Below the pieces are notes generated by a model. That model was given only the letters and a program-made list of their open reading frames with translations. It was not told the origin of the DNA and made no database searches. Below are positions 10,779 to 20,534 of a DNA stretch of 23,649 nucleotides, piece by piece. Numbering within the stretch: position 1 is the stretch's first letter; each line of letters opens with the position of its first letter. This stretch comes from Acanthamoeba sp. SK_2022b. Lineage: Eukaryota > Discosea > Longamoebia > Acanthamoebidae. The position numbers and the translations under genes were made by a program. The stretch is from NCBI GenBank assembly GCA_027943245.1, contig JANDJZ010000716.1:1-23649 (forward strand), written 5' to 3'.

Positions 10779-12038
10779 CTACTGCTGCTTGCACTCGGGC
10801 TTGCCCTCACCACCCTCGGGCGGGGCAAAGTCACCGTCCTCCTCGTCGTCCTCATCATCCTCATCACCCTCGCCGCCGAACTGTACAACAAGAGGAGAGA
10901 AAGGGGCGGTCAGGCCACGAACGCCACAACGTTCAAAAAGAGAGAAAGTTGTAGTGAATGCATACCTCGCCCTCCTCGTCATCGTCGTCCTCGCCCTCAG
11001 GGCCGAAGCCATCAACGCTGGCATCACCGGTGAACCAGTGCACGGCGTGCTTGATGATCTCCTCCTTGAGGGACACGGCCATCTCAAAGTCGAGCTCCAT
11101 CATGCTCACGATCTTGGGCGAGGCCTGCTTGCCCTGCTTGACCTCGGGCGGAGCGAAGAAGTTGAAGAACGAGCCCTCGGGGCCGAAGCCCTTCTTGACG
11201 CCCTTGGTGAGGTCCTGGCCTTCCTTCCAGTTGATCTGGGTGCTGTCGACGCTCTCGCAGACAACCTCGTCGCCCTCGTCGCCGTCGCCCTCGAGGTGGT
11301 AGGTCTTGCTGATGACCTCGTTGGTGAAGAAGGGGTTCTCACCGAAGTGGAACTTGAGGGTGAAGCTGCCCTGCTCCTCCTCGACGGGGTCCTGCGTGAT
11401 GTCGGTGAGGTACTTGAGAGCCTCCTCGTCCTTCTCAGTGATGGCCGAGGCGAGCATGTCGTGGTGCTTAAGCGCGGTGAGCCAGAACTCGGGCACACCG
11501 ACGACGTTCTTCTCCTCCTCGGTCTCCTCCTTGGCCTCTTCCTTCTCCTCCTTGATCTCTTGGATCTTAGGCTCACCCTCTTCCTCCTCATCGGAGTCCT
11601 CCTTGGCCTCCTCATCGGTGGGCTCGGACTTGCCATTGATGATATCCGCTCGCTTCTTGTAGAGCGGCGTGAACTGCTCCTTGTGGTACTTGAGCTCGAG
11701 GGCCTTCAGCTCCTTCTCAAACTCCTCCTCGATCTTCTCATACTCACGCTGTGGAGCCATAAAAATGGTTGAGCCAATGATGCGATTTAATCGCTCGGGA
11801 ATTAAAGAGCTGATTGGGATGAACGTACGTCGAGGTTGCGGAGAGCGCGGACTCGGCGCTGCACGGCCTTGGGGAGAGTCTGGAAATAGCCGGAGTCGGC
11901 GCCGATCATGCCCAACGCGCCGAGCTGGCTCTGCAGGCCCTGAAGCGCGCCCTGGAGGTTGAATCCACCAGCGCCGCCGCCGGAGAGATCGAAGTTGAGC
12001 TTGCTGAAATCGAAAGTGGGCTGCTGCTTGTCTCCCAT
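10779..12038 (-). CDS. Nucleosome assembly protein (NAP1/SET family histone chaperone)
   Basis: Exons 12038-11829, 11748-10966 and 10880-10779 give 364 residues. NAP hallmarks in order: LPKAVQRRVRALRNLDREYE (about 55-74, restored by the first splice), the long dimerisation helix with EEEFEKELKALELKYHKEQF, PLYKKRADIING, an acidic Glu/Asp insert, VPEFWLTALKHHDML, ITEKDEEALKYLTDI, FTLKFHFGENPFFTNEVISK, SFFNFFAPPE, and a very acidic C-terminus (GEDDDDEEGE, then DEDDEDDEEDGD) ending GKPECKQQ. The family binds H2A-H2B dimers, shuttles them and deposits them on DNA. The N-terminal 50 residues are Gly/Leu-rich and not typical. The start is the first ATG, directly preceded by (CA)6 in the 5' leader. 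Family call firm; NAP1 versus SET subgroup favours NAP1 by length. Confidence 0.95.
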
Positions 12039-12389
12039 TGTGTGTGTGTGTCTATTATTGAATGAAGATGCGACTGACACTACCGGCGGGCTTTCTAAGC
12101 GAAGGCGGGAAAAAGAGGGGCGGAGGTCGCTGTCGTTTCTGCGTTCTTTCTTCGCCCCCTCAAAACTCCGCTCTGGGCCGAGTGTTGGCTGCGCCGCTTG
12201 GGGGTTTGCAGCACCAGCAGAGGGCAACCTTTCGGGTAATGTTACTGGCATCGCTGCACCCACACCGCCTCTTCCCCCGCCGGAGCATCACCTCTGTCCT
12301 CCGCCCGGACCGTGTGTTATTCAGTCGCGTGTTTCCGCGAAAGCGCAACAGCAACACACTCACTCCCCACACACTGGCAGCCCGCGTAT
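12039..12389. promoter_or_regulatory. NAP upstream region and F-box gene 3' region
   Basis: 351 bp. Next to the NAP ATG is (TG)6 on the plus strand (12039-12050), i.e. a CA-repeat leader. GGCGGGAA follows at 12104-12111. No ORF worth calling and no clear AATAAA for the F-box gene. Confidence 0.45.
12104..12111 (+). promoter_or_regulatory. E2F-like GGCGGGAA element upstream of NAP gene
   Basis: Octamer about 66 bp upstream of the NAP start codon, followed by AAAAG. Same motif as at 3333, 8369 and 22199. Confidence 0.35.
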
Positions 12390-14586
12390 TCACTCCAGCG
12401 GCGGTGGCACGGGCGTGAAGTCGTAGAAGCGAATGGAGCTGTCGCGGAAGGTGGCAGCCACCCCGCGCCGCGTGATCTCCAGGCCGGTGACGTCGGCAAA
12501 GTCGAGCGGGCCGCCGTTGGGCACCGGCGTCTCGATCACGCGCACCTCCCCGATCTGTCGCCGCGGTCCGCCGCCGGGCGCCGCGGTCGCGCGTCGCTCG
12601 CGCGCTTCCCGGGCCTCCTTGCGTAGATCGATGTAGTAGATGCCTCCGTCGTCGCCACCAGCGAAGCATCGGCCTTCATCTGCCGTGCCAAGCACGCACA
12701 CGCTGCGTTGGTGACCGCCTCCCAACCGCGCCACCGCGACACAGCGCAGAAGGTAGGGCGCACCTCGATCCACGGCGATGCGGGTGAGGAGAGGGAAGCT
12801 GTCCTCCTCGCCAAGCAGCGCTCCGTCGGTCATGGACCTGGTTGTGCCAGTCACGGCCGTCAGCCAGGTTCAACGCATCCACCGCGACAAGGCGGGTTGC
12901 GCGGTGAGCGGTGGCACCGCACCAGAGACGGACGCCGCCGACCTCGTGAGACGACACGATGATCTCCGAATCGAACCCTACCGCGTAGACGTCGCCCGTG
13001 CTTTCTGCGCCGTCGACCCCCCCCCCCAAACCCCGCCCAACACTTGAGCCACTCCCATCCTGGGAGTCGAAGGAATGTGGAATGGCCAAGTGGTACCCAT
13101 GTTGCTCGCCGGCTCGCGCAGAGTGAGCAGCGGCTTGGCAAGCCTGCGCATGTCCCACACCCGCACCGCGCCGCCCTCCCCGATCTCCTCCACCTCGCCG
13201 GCCACCAGCCGGCGATCGTCAAAGGCAAACGGCGGGGACAGGTTTTCGCCCAGCGTGGCCTTGCCGACGCTGCAAGCGATGACGTCAGCGTGGTCTCGCC
13301 GAGAGGGGGGAGGAGGTTGGCGTCGTACTACTTCTTCGACATGCGCACGTCCCACAGCCAGATTTTGTTGCGGTACATGGAGCCGGTGAGGAGCATGTTG
13401 GGATCGGTCGGGTGGAATTCGATCTGCTCCATCGGGTAGCTGCACTCGAGCGTCTGGACGACCTCGCCCGTGTTGATGTCCCAGCACAGGAGGTCGCCAC
13501 AGGCTGTGCAGCAACGACGTGGGTCAGATATGGCCACCCACCAAACTGCGGCGGTGGGGCGAGTACCGCCGACGAGGTAAGGCGCCCGGAGAGCCAGGTC
13601 CCTGACGCCCTCGGCGCTCGGGATCTTGTGCTTCTGTTCGCCCGTGGCCAGGTCCCAGATCAGGACGGCGCTCTTTGACGCCACGGGCATGTCCGAGTAG
13701 GCGCCCACGACCACCTGCGCACGCGTGTCCATGCCCACCCCACACAGCATGAACGCTTGTCAGTCCAACTCGTCCCGGCTCCTCTCCCCTCTCCTGTGCG
13801 GCGATGGTCAGCCCAGCGTAAGCCCAGCCGCCCGTACGTGGTCGTCGTGGCACACGCAGGAGATGCCGTTCCAGTTCCACTCGTCGGTGAACGCACGGTG
13901 GAGGCTGTCACGTTGCCGCAGGCGAGGGTCAGTCGCGAACGCACCAAGCAATGCCCGGTGGCGGTTTCGCATGGGACACAGGCACCTTACCCGCCGTAGG
14001 CGTCCCACACACGCACGCTGCCGTCGTCGCCGCCCGTGACGATGCGGCCGCCGGCGTCGACGGCGAGCGCGCCGATGCTGCTCTTGTCCCAGCCCTCGGG
14101 CTCGTCGTCCTCGTCCTCGTGCTCCTCGCCCCACTTGGCCAGCTCCTCGGCGGTGTAGCGCAGTGTCAGGGCCTCGGCCTCGTTGTTGTACCAGTGCCTG
14201 CGGGTGAAGGCCAGCCGCGCCCAGTTGCGCTCCGTGGCCTCGAGTAGCCGATGGAAGCGAAGCCACGGCGTCGCAGTAGGGCCGTGTTCCTTGTCTAGCG
14301 CAAGCTTGAGCTGCTCCATATCCATCTCCACCGGAGATGAGGTTTTGGATGAGGATGGCGGAGTGGGCACACGCGTCCAGAGGCGCAGTGCCAGCGGGCG
14401 CCAGAGCACGGCGTCGTTGGCCTGCAGGCGCATCTTCCACGATTTCGATACCTGGCCGAGTGCGCGCAGATCGGGAGGTGACGGAAACGTGAGGACGTAC
14501 ACCAGCAGCTCCTCTGGCAGTGCCTCCAACCCGCTCACACAAGAGCTCCCCTCGCTTTGTTTATCACGCTCGTTTGATTCCTCCAT
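12390..14586 (-). CDS. F-box / WD40-repeat protein (probable SCF substrate receptor)
   Basis: Exons 14586-13991, 13904-13838, 13714-13567, 13503-13329, 13269-13097, 13004-12923 and 12837-12390 give 562 residues. The start is the ATG at 14586-14584. F-box at about 20-66: LEALPEELLVYVLTFPSPPD then LRALGQVSKSWKMRLQ and LWRPLALRLW. About seven WD-type blades follow, marked by SVRVWDAYGG, AVLIWDLATG, LLCWDINTG, KIWLWDVRMSKK, AVRVWDMRRL, GVRLWSM, GIYYIDLRK and SIRFYDF. Splices restore blade strands, e.g. LVGGACGDLLCWD and VRLWSMTDG. An apparent TAG after MSKK is split by a GTAC donor and is not a real stop. F-box proteins dock on Skp1 in Cullin-1 ubiquitin ligases and the propeller picks the substrate, which cannot be told here. 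The last intron (12838-12922) rests on frame and the W of VRLW. Confidence 0.9.
13017..13027. repeat. C11 homopolymer in an F-box gene intron
   Basis: Run of 11 C on the plus strand (G11 in the transcript), a few bases upstream of the acceptor of intron 13005-13096. Confidence 0.75.
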
Positions 14587-14718
14587 CTCCACATAAGATA
14601 AAAAGCCGGGTCATCGCGAGAGAAAAAGAGAGAAATGGGATGCGCAAGTCCAAGCCCTTCTAGCACCAAGCCAGCCTTGGTCTAGCCGATGTAGAATAAC
14701 ACTGAGGACTTGTAAGCT

Positions 14719-14998
14719 ATTCAACACATCCCCACCACCCCTACCAGCACCAACGCCGACATCATTACCACAACACACCATCCCACCAGCAGAATATCAC
14801 CCCAACACCACCCCAACACCACCATAATACCACCACATCATCACCACATCATCACCACAACACCACCACCACAACACCACAACATCACCACAACACACCA
14901 CAACACCACCACAACACCACCACAGCACCGCACAGCATCACACCACCACACCATCATCACACAACCACAACATCACCACAACATCACCACATTCAACA
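14719..14998. repeat. C/A-only low-complexity satellite
   Basis: About 280 bp built from variants of CACCACAACATCACCACAAC on the plus strand, almost without G; the other strand is G/T-rich. The tract is bounded at both ends by ATTCAACA (14719-14726 and 14991-14998), which may be a short direct repeat or chance within the same vocabulary. It differs sharply from neighbouring GC-rich DNA. Confidence 0.85.
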
Positions 14999-15240
14999 AG
15001 GCTTTACCCACCCATACTGTTCTCCATGCACAACATGATGGGTGACCAGTGCATGTGCCATGGTGTATCTCAGTGCCAGGATCCTCTCATCATTAGGAAT
15101 ATTTGATACTGCTGATAAAGTACTGACCAATGCTGTCTTGAAACACTCTGGAGGTCTGGGACAAGCCACCTCTTGTACTTTGCAAAGACTGACCACTAAA
15201 CACCACAGAAGCACAGGGGGAGTGCACTTTCCATTAAAAA
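14999..15240. mobile_element. CpG-free, AT-richer island; possible decayed insertion
   Basis: About 240 bp without a single CG dinucleotide (the CG-free stretch runs 14931-15241), in a window where CG is abundant, and rich in TG and CA. It is open on the minus strand (IPNDERILALRYTMAHALV, HHVVHGEQYGW) and on the plus strand (SSLGIFDTADKVLTNAVLKH), both protein-like but unrecognised. A degenerate, once-methylated repeat or a transferred fragment would fit; typing it as mobile is an inference. Confidence 0.3.
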
Positions 15241-15315
15241 ACGTTGGTTGTCCTCTTTATCATTTCATAGTATACCACCACCTTGCGTTGCTCCTTCTTC
15301 TGTCGGCCCAAGAGT

Positions 15316-18300
15316 TTAGTCGAGAGGCACGCTGGTAATCTCGTTGAAGCGGAGCACGATGACCGAGATGTTGTCCGTGGATCCCATGCAGTACGCCGCA
15401 TCTGAAGGAGAGCGCGAGTGAGCGGTGAGGGTGGGAGGAAGAGAGGGCGAAGGTGCAGCGTGCCTCGCAAAGCGATGGAAGCCCGAGCAGCAGTCGGTTG
15501 GGCCTCGGCGATGGCCACGGCTTGCTCATTTGACAGCACGTCCCACACGCCGTCGCACGCAAGGATCAACAGCGTGTCTTCCTCCGTCAGCTCCAACGTC
15601 CTGCTCATTGGGCGAGGAAAGGTGAGGGACATGAGCATTGCGCCATGCAACGTCGACGCCCACCTCGCGCGCGTGCTTACCTGACTTCGGGCATCCACGT
15701 GATGCATTCCTGCAGCTCACAGTCGCCCAGAGCGCGCGACAGCGCCAGTATGCCACACACCTACAAGACACCGAGCAAAGCAGCGGTCAGCAGGACGCAC
15801 GTGCGTGCTCCGGTTACACGAAGCGGCGACGAACCCTGCTGTTCTCGGTGACGAAGCCGCCCTTGTCGCGGATGGCCTGGCTCTCGGCCGGGTTCTCGGG
15901 CTTGTGGTCTTCGGACATGGCCAGCGCCCTGCCGCCCCGGCGCCCGAGCACCGCGCGCGAGTCGCCGGCGTTGGCGACGATGAGGGTCGAGTCCCTCACC
16001 CACGCCACCAGCGCCGCCGTCCCGTCGTCAACTCGCTTCGCGTCAATATCTCCGTGCACCTGCTTGAAGGTGTTGACGAGGGCCTGCTTGGGGTCGTTCG
16101 TCGATTCCCAATGTCGACTCAAATATCTGCTCACACGAACACACACACACACACACACACACGAACACATTCGGCGTACACGTCAGCGAGGGTCGCGTGG
16201 AGCGGGTTGATTGGTTGGTTTTGAGCTCTTACCGGTAAAAGCATGAGGCGGCGATCTCGGCAGACCTCTTCCCGCCGTGGCCATCGAACAGCCCTGCAAA
16301 ATGCTCCTTGTCGCTTCCCCTGCGCGATAGCGAAGAAATAATAAAACAATAGAATATTAAAATTATTAATAATAAAACAAAAATCGAGTCAGCACGCAAG
16401 GCACGTGTGTCGAGTCTGAGGGAGAACGAGGAACGCACCTGAAATTCTGTACAACGGAGAGTGTGTCCTGCTGTTCGGGTCGCCTGCCTCGCAGTTCCGC
16501 CCAACCCATCTCGCACCGCACTCGCGCCGGTCGGCTGCTGCTGCTGGAGGCTGCCTCGCCCGCTGCTGGCGCATTCTTCTTATCACTCTTCCTCTTCTTC
16601 TTGTCATCTGCTCGATGGAGGAAAATAAAAATATGTTAATCTAAAATAAAATACGAAATCAAATTATTTTGTATTCTAATAAAAAAGCGGGAGGGTACCG
16701 GTGTCCTGCTTCTCCTTGCCCTTGGAGGCGTCGAGGGCTTCATCTTCGTCCTTTTTGGACTTGGTGTTCCGTCGCTTCTCCCGTCGCGGGGCGTGACCGC
16801 CGGTGGCCACTGTCATGCCCTCCGAAGAGACCCACATGTTCGGGTCCTCAAAGTGCGGAATGTGGCTCTTGGCTAACCGATTGTGGCCCAGCTTGAGCTG
16901 CATGCGTGTAGCAGAACACATAAACGGTTAATTTTTTTCAAAAAAAAAAATGCAAAGCATTAAAAACACCAAATAAATAAAACAATTTTCAAAAAAAAAA
17001 AAAAAACGAGGATCATACCTGGCAGATTTGCTGGAAGGACTTGATGCCGACGGGGAGGCTGGTGAGCTCGTTGTGGGAAAGGTCGAGCTCGGCCAATCGT
17101 CGCAGGGCGCCGAACTCGTTCGGGAGCGCCGCGAGACAGTTGTGGGAGAGGTCGAGCTCCTTGAGGTTGATGAGGGCGCCGATCTCCACGGGCAGCTCCC
17201 TGACTTCATTTCCGTTCATGTGCAACACCTCGAGTCCACTGTGCTGATGTGAGTCACGGGGCCACTTTCTCCGAACAACGATTGAACCACCACGGAGGGG
17301 AGGAGTACGCGAGTTTGCTGATGTGCGGCGGCACGATGGAGAAGGCGCTGTTGGCCACGCTCAGCTCCCGCAGGGTGGTGAGCTCGAACACGACCGGAGG
17401 GAACTCGGTGAAGCAATTGCTGCCAATGTACAAGTCCTTCAGCGCCACCATCTCTGCGCGCGAGTGAATTGTGACACGCAACGAGGAGAGAGAAAGTAAG
17501 TTGCGAGCCCGTGCGGGTGCTGGTGGCTGAGGACCACGAACCTTTCATCTGCTCGGGTAGATGCTCGATCTTATTACAACTGAGATACAGGCGCTGCAGT
17601 TTTGAGAGACGGCCGATGTCGTCCGGCACCACCGACAGCCCATTGCCTGCGCAAATTATTTAATATTTTTGTTTTTTTAAAATTCAAAAAAAATCATCAC
17701 CACCATGTAAATAAGAGAGTGGCGAGTCCTCCAGACCATACGAAACGAATGGAGAGCAACCCCAGCAACAATAAGAATATTCAATAAATAATAATTGAAT
17801 AAAAATAGGGGCCGTATGAGGGTACCGAAGAGGTTGAGCTGCAGCAGGCCCGGCGCTTCGCATACGGAGACGGGGAACTCGGTGAGGTTGTTGTGCCCAA
17901 GCTCCAGACACCAGAGGTGCTGCAGGTTGCTCAAATCGATGTTGAGCTCTGAATGAGAGAACGCGGGGGGGGGGGTAAGCCGGTTAGCCCACGCTGGCGA
18001 GCACATGCATGCGCAAGGGAAACTCACCCGAAATGAAGTTGGCGGAGGCGGACAGGCGGGAGAGGCAGGAGAGCTGAGCGATCTCGCTGGGCAGTCCGGT
18101 GATCCTGTTGGAGGTGATGGACAGCTCCGAGAGTCCGGTCAGACCGCGGATAGACGCCGGCAGCGAGGTGAGTTCGTTGTTGTTGGCCCAGAGCCTGCGC
18201 AGCGAGGTCAATGTCTCCAGGCCGTCGGGCAGAGCCTGCAACGTGTTGAACGATACGTCGAGCTCCTGCAACGACACTAGCCCGCCCAGGTCGGGGAGCT

Positions 18301-19715
18301 CGGATAGCCTGTGATGTGGGGAAGGCCAGGCGTTATGAGGAAACGGCTACCACGGCCCCGGCCTTGTGTTTTGCTGAAGCATGCGCGCGCAAGGGGTTGG
18401 CCGAGCGCACTCATTCTCCCAGAAGTCGAGGTTTCTCAGATTGCTCAGCCTGGTGATCTCAGACGGCACGCTCTGTGATTGGAAAAGATGGTAATAAAAA
18501 CAGTTAAAAATAAGAAATAGCATAAGAAAAACACCATTTGATTTATGAATGCAAGCATCAATAAAAAGAAAGAAATTAATGAGACTGGTACTTAAAAAAA
18601 AAAAAAAAACGGCGGGGAGTACCGTGAGCTGGTTGCTGCCGAGCGAGAGCTCAATCAACTCACTGAGGTTGCCGATTTCCGCCGGCAACGAGGTGAGGCG
18701 ATTGTTGCGGAGGAGCAGGTGGCGCAGTGCGGTGAGGTTGCCGATCTCGGGCGGGAGCGTGGTGAGGAAGTTGCAACGCAGATCGAGCTTCTGGAGACAC
18801 ACCGCGTGAGACAGTTCGGTGCCGATCGACTTGAAGTCGTTTCCCACCAGCTTGAGGTTGGTAAGTGAGGAGAGCTGGGAGATGACCGCGGGCAGCTATA
18901 ACACAAGGGAGCAACGTAAGGACAAATCCACTTGGCGTGTAAATGGAGAGTGGACTTACCGTGGAGAAGGCGTTGTGTGCAATGTCGAGGTTCTCCAGGC
19001 CCGTAAGGCTTTGGAGCTCATCGGGCAGCGTGGTGAGACGGTTGATGTAGAGATTGAGAGTGTGGAGCGCCGTCAGCTTGCCCACCTCCGGCGGAACCTC
19101 CTCCAGCCTGTTCCAATGTACATGCAACTCTGCGATGAGAGAGATATTAGTATGTAGCCCTAAGAACGGGCGATGGCTCTCCAGCACGAGAAGCAATAAA
19201 GGCAGCAGGTTATAAGAGATCATTAAAAGTTAACGAGTTGCGGCCTCCATCAAAAAGCGAAAGAGATCATATCTACAAAAGAATTAAATTAAATCATATA
19301 CAACGTCGAAGTAGGAAAGAGTACCTTTGAGCAGGGAGAGGTCGCCAATTTGAGGGGGGAGGGAGGAGAGAAGGTTTTTGCCAAGGTCGAGGGTGGTGAG
19401 GTGAGCGAGGGCGCCGATTTCCGGTGGAAGGGACTTGAGCTTGTTGCCAAACAGGCGAAAGATGGTGAGGCGCGTGAGGTTGGCAATCTCGGGCGGTAGC
19501 GATTCTATGGCGTTGTGATTGAGACTTAGCCAAGTTAATTCCTCGATTATGAAGTCCTTCGGCAGATCCGTAAGGTTCTGGTTCTTGAGGTCCAGCCGAT
19601 CGCCGAAATCACGAGGGAGGTTGTGGTGCTGCTGGACCGGGGCGCTTCCGCTGGCGCCATCTCCGCCCTTCTGGTCACGCGATGTGCCATAGCTTATTCG
19701 GAGCAAATTTCCCAT
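15316..19715 (-). CDS. LRR-PP2C protein phosphatase (PHLPP-like, no PH domain)
   Basis: Sixteen exons: 19715-19325, 19129-18960, 18895-18623, 18472-18411, 18308-18028, 17948-17826, 17646-17542, 17453-17309, 17238-17019, 16897-16699, 16607-16439, 16319-16233, 16126-15835, 15760-15681, 15600-15464, 15401-15316; 939 residues, all phases consistent. About 25 leucine-rich repeats of the LPPEIGNLTxLxxLxLxxN type span residues 45-600 and stay in register across every splice. A Lys/Ser-rich linker (about 615-685) follows. Then a PP2C domain (688-937) with EMGWAELRGRRPEQQDT, LFDGHGG (metal Asp725), DDGTAALVAW, NAGDSRAVLG, ALSRALGD, CDGVWDVLS and GSTDNISV, so it should be an active Mg/Mn phosphatase. 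The same domain order occurs in PHLPP (after a PH domain) and in fungal adenylate cyclases. The N-terminus MGNLLRIS only partly fits a myristoylation signal (no Ser/Thr at position 6). One intron is GC-AG. Confidence 0.93.
16139..16162. repeat. (AC)12 microsatellite at a 3' splice site
   Basis: Twelve AC units on the plus strand, i.e. (GT)12 in the transcript, flanked by CGAAC on both sides. It ends about 13 bases upstream of the AG of intron 16127-16232, where a pyrimidine tract would normally lie. Confidence 0.9.
17965..17975. repeat. G11 homopolymer in a phosphatase intron
   Basis: Run of 11 G on the plus strand (C11 in the transcript) inside intron 17949-18027, upstream of its acceptor. 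Confidence 0.75.
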
Positions 19716-20534
19716 CGTGTTGATGATGGTGTGACGGGAACGACCTGATTGAGTGCGATTCCGTTCACAACCTATTGTACAGGGGGATGTTGAATGTCAG
19801 ATTTGACAAAGATAGAAGAGGGTAACGGATGTAAATATTCGCAATTAGGTTTGTCTCTGGTGCCTGGTGACCTTCGCGTTGCCTGAACAAGAACGAAAAC
19901 GAAGCACACGGGGGGGGGGGGTCGAGGTACCTAATTCGATGCCGGAAGACCAAACGAGCGGGTAGGGTTGGCCTCAACGCAAGGCTCGGGGAACGAGAAA
20001 GGAAGAGCTTTTGCGGTCTTTTTCCACTTCGTTTTCGAGGCGCGATAACGTTACGGCCAAAGAAGAGGAAGACAATGACGACCAGCTCTCTTTCTCTCGT
20101 ATTTTCTGTGGTTCGCGGAAGGTGTAGCGCTGCCTGTCCGGGTTGAGCCAACTACTGCCAATAGATCTATTTGCGGCTTGGCAAAAGGAGACCAAAACGG
20201 CACCCAACGTTGCACTTGTATTCTTCGTCTCTCTTTCCTGCGTCAACTGTGAACGGCCCCAGTAGCCTCCGGCGCAAATTTAATACTTGTAATTAGCCTG
20301 CAATCGCTTTGGGGTTCCTACGGCCACGAGACACGTCGCCCAGTGTAGCTGCACGCACCACAAGACGGCGAAGGGGGGCAAGTGGGCGAGGGATTTATTA
20401 CATGACCAAAGATGGGGCAAACGTAAACGCGCAAGGGGCGATTGAAGGGAAAAGAACAGAGTTTTGGTTGTGAAGAAGGCTGGCGCCAGCTGTAATTCGA
20501 AGGGAGAAGGGAGGGGAGGGAGAGAAGGAGATCA
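19716..20534. other. Intergenic: phosphatase promoter side and syntaxin 3' side
   Basis: 819 bp with no supported gene. It contains a G12 run (19910-19921) and, near the syntaxin stop, a minus-strand AATAAA (20394-20399). Short ORFs here lack coding character. Confidence 0.55.
20394..20399 (-). terminator. Probable polyadenylation signal of the syntaxin gene
   Basis: AATAAA on the minus strand, about 136 nt downstream of the syntaxin stop codon. Confidence 0.4.

Larger units (their letters stand above)
14587..15315. other. Intergenic: F-box upstream region, satellite and CpG-free island
   Basis: 729 bp between the phosphatase stop and the F-box start. The middle (14719-15240) is compositionally foreign and is described in separate entries. 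I see no AATAAA on the minus strand for the phosphatase gene. Confidence 0.6.

Noticed and set aside
10393..11772. 459-codon plus-strand ORF across the NAP gene
   Set aside because: Antisense shadow of the acidic NAP coding sequence; Leu/Val/Glu low complexity, no domain, crosses NAP introns.
13280..13287. Perfect CRE palindrome TGACGTCA
   Set aside because: It lies inside a 59-bp intron of the F-box gene, and an eight-base match is expected occasionally by chance.
13326..13331. Apparent stop (TAG) after MSKK in the F-box/WD40 gene
   Set aside because: A GTACGA donor splits the codon after TA. Splicing to 13269 gives TAC, keeps the frame and continues into further WD blades.
16269..16276. 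TTCCCGCC (reverse of the E2F-like octamer)
   Set aside because: Falls in a PP2C coding exon (GGKRSAE codons), so it is explained by protein coding.
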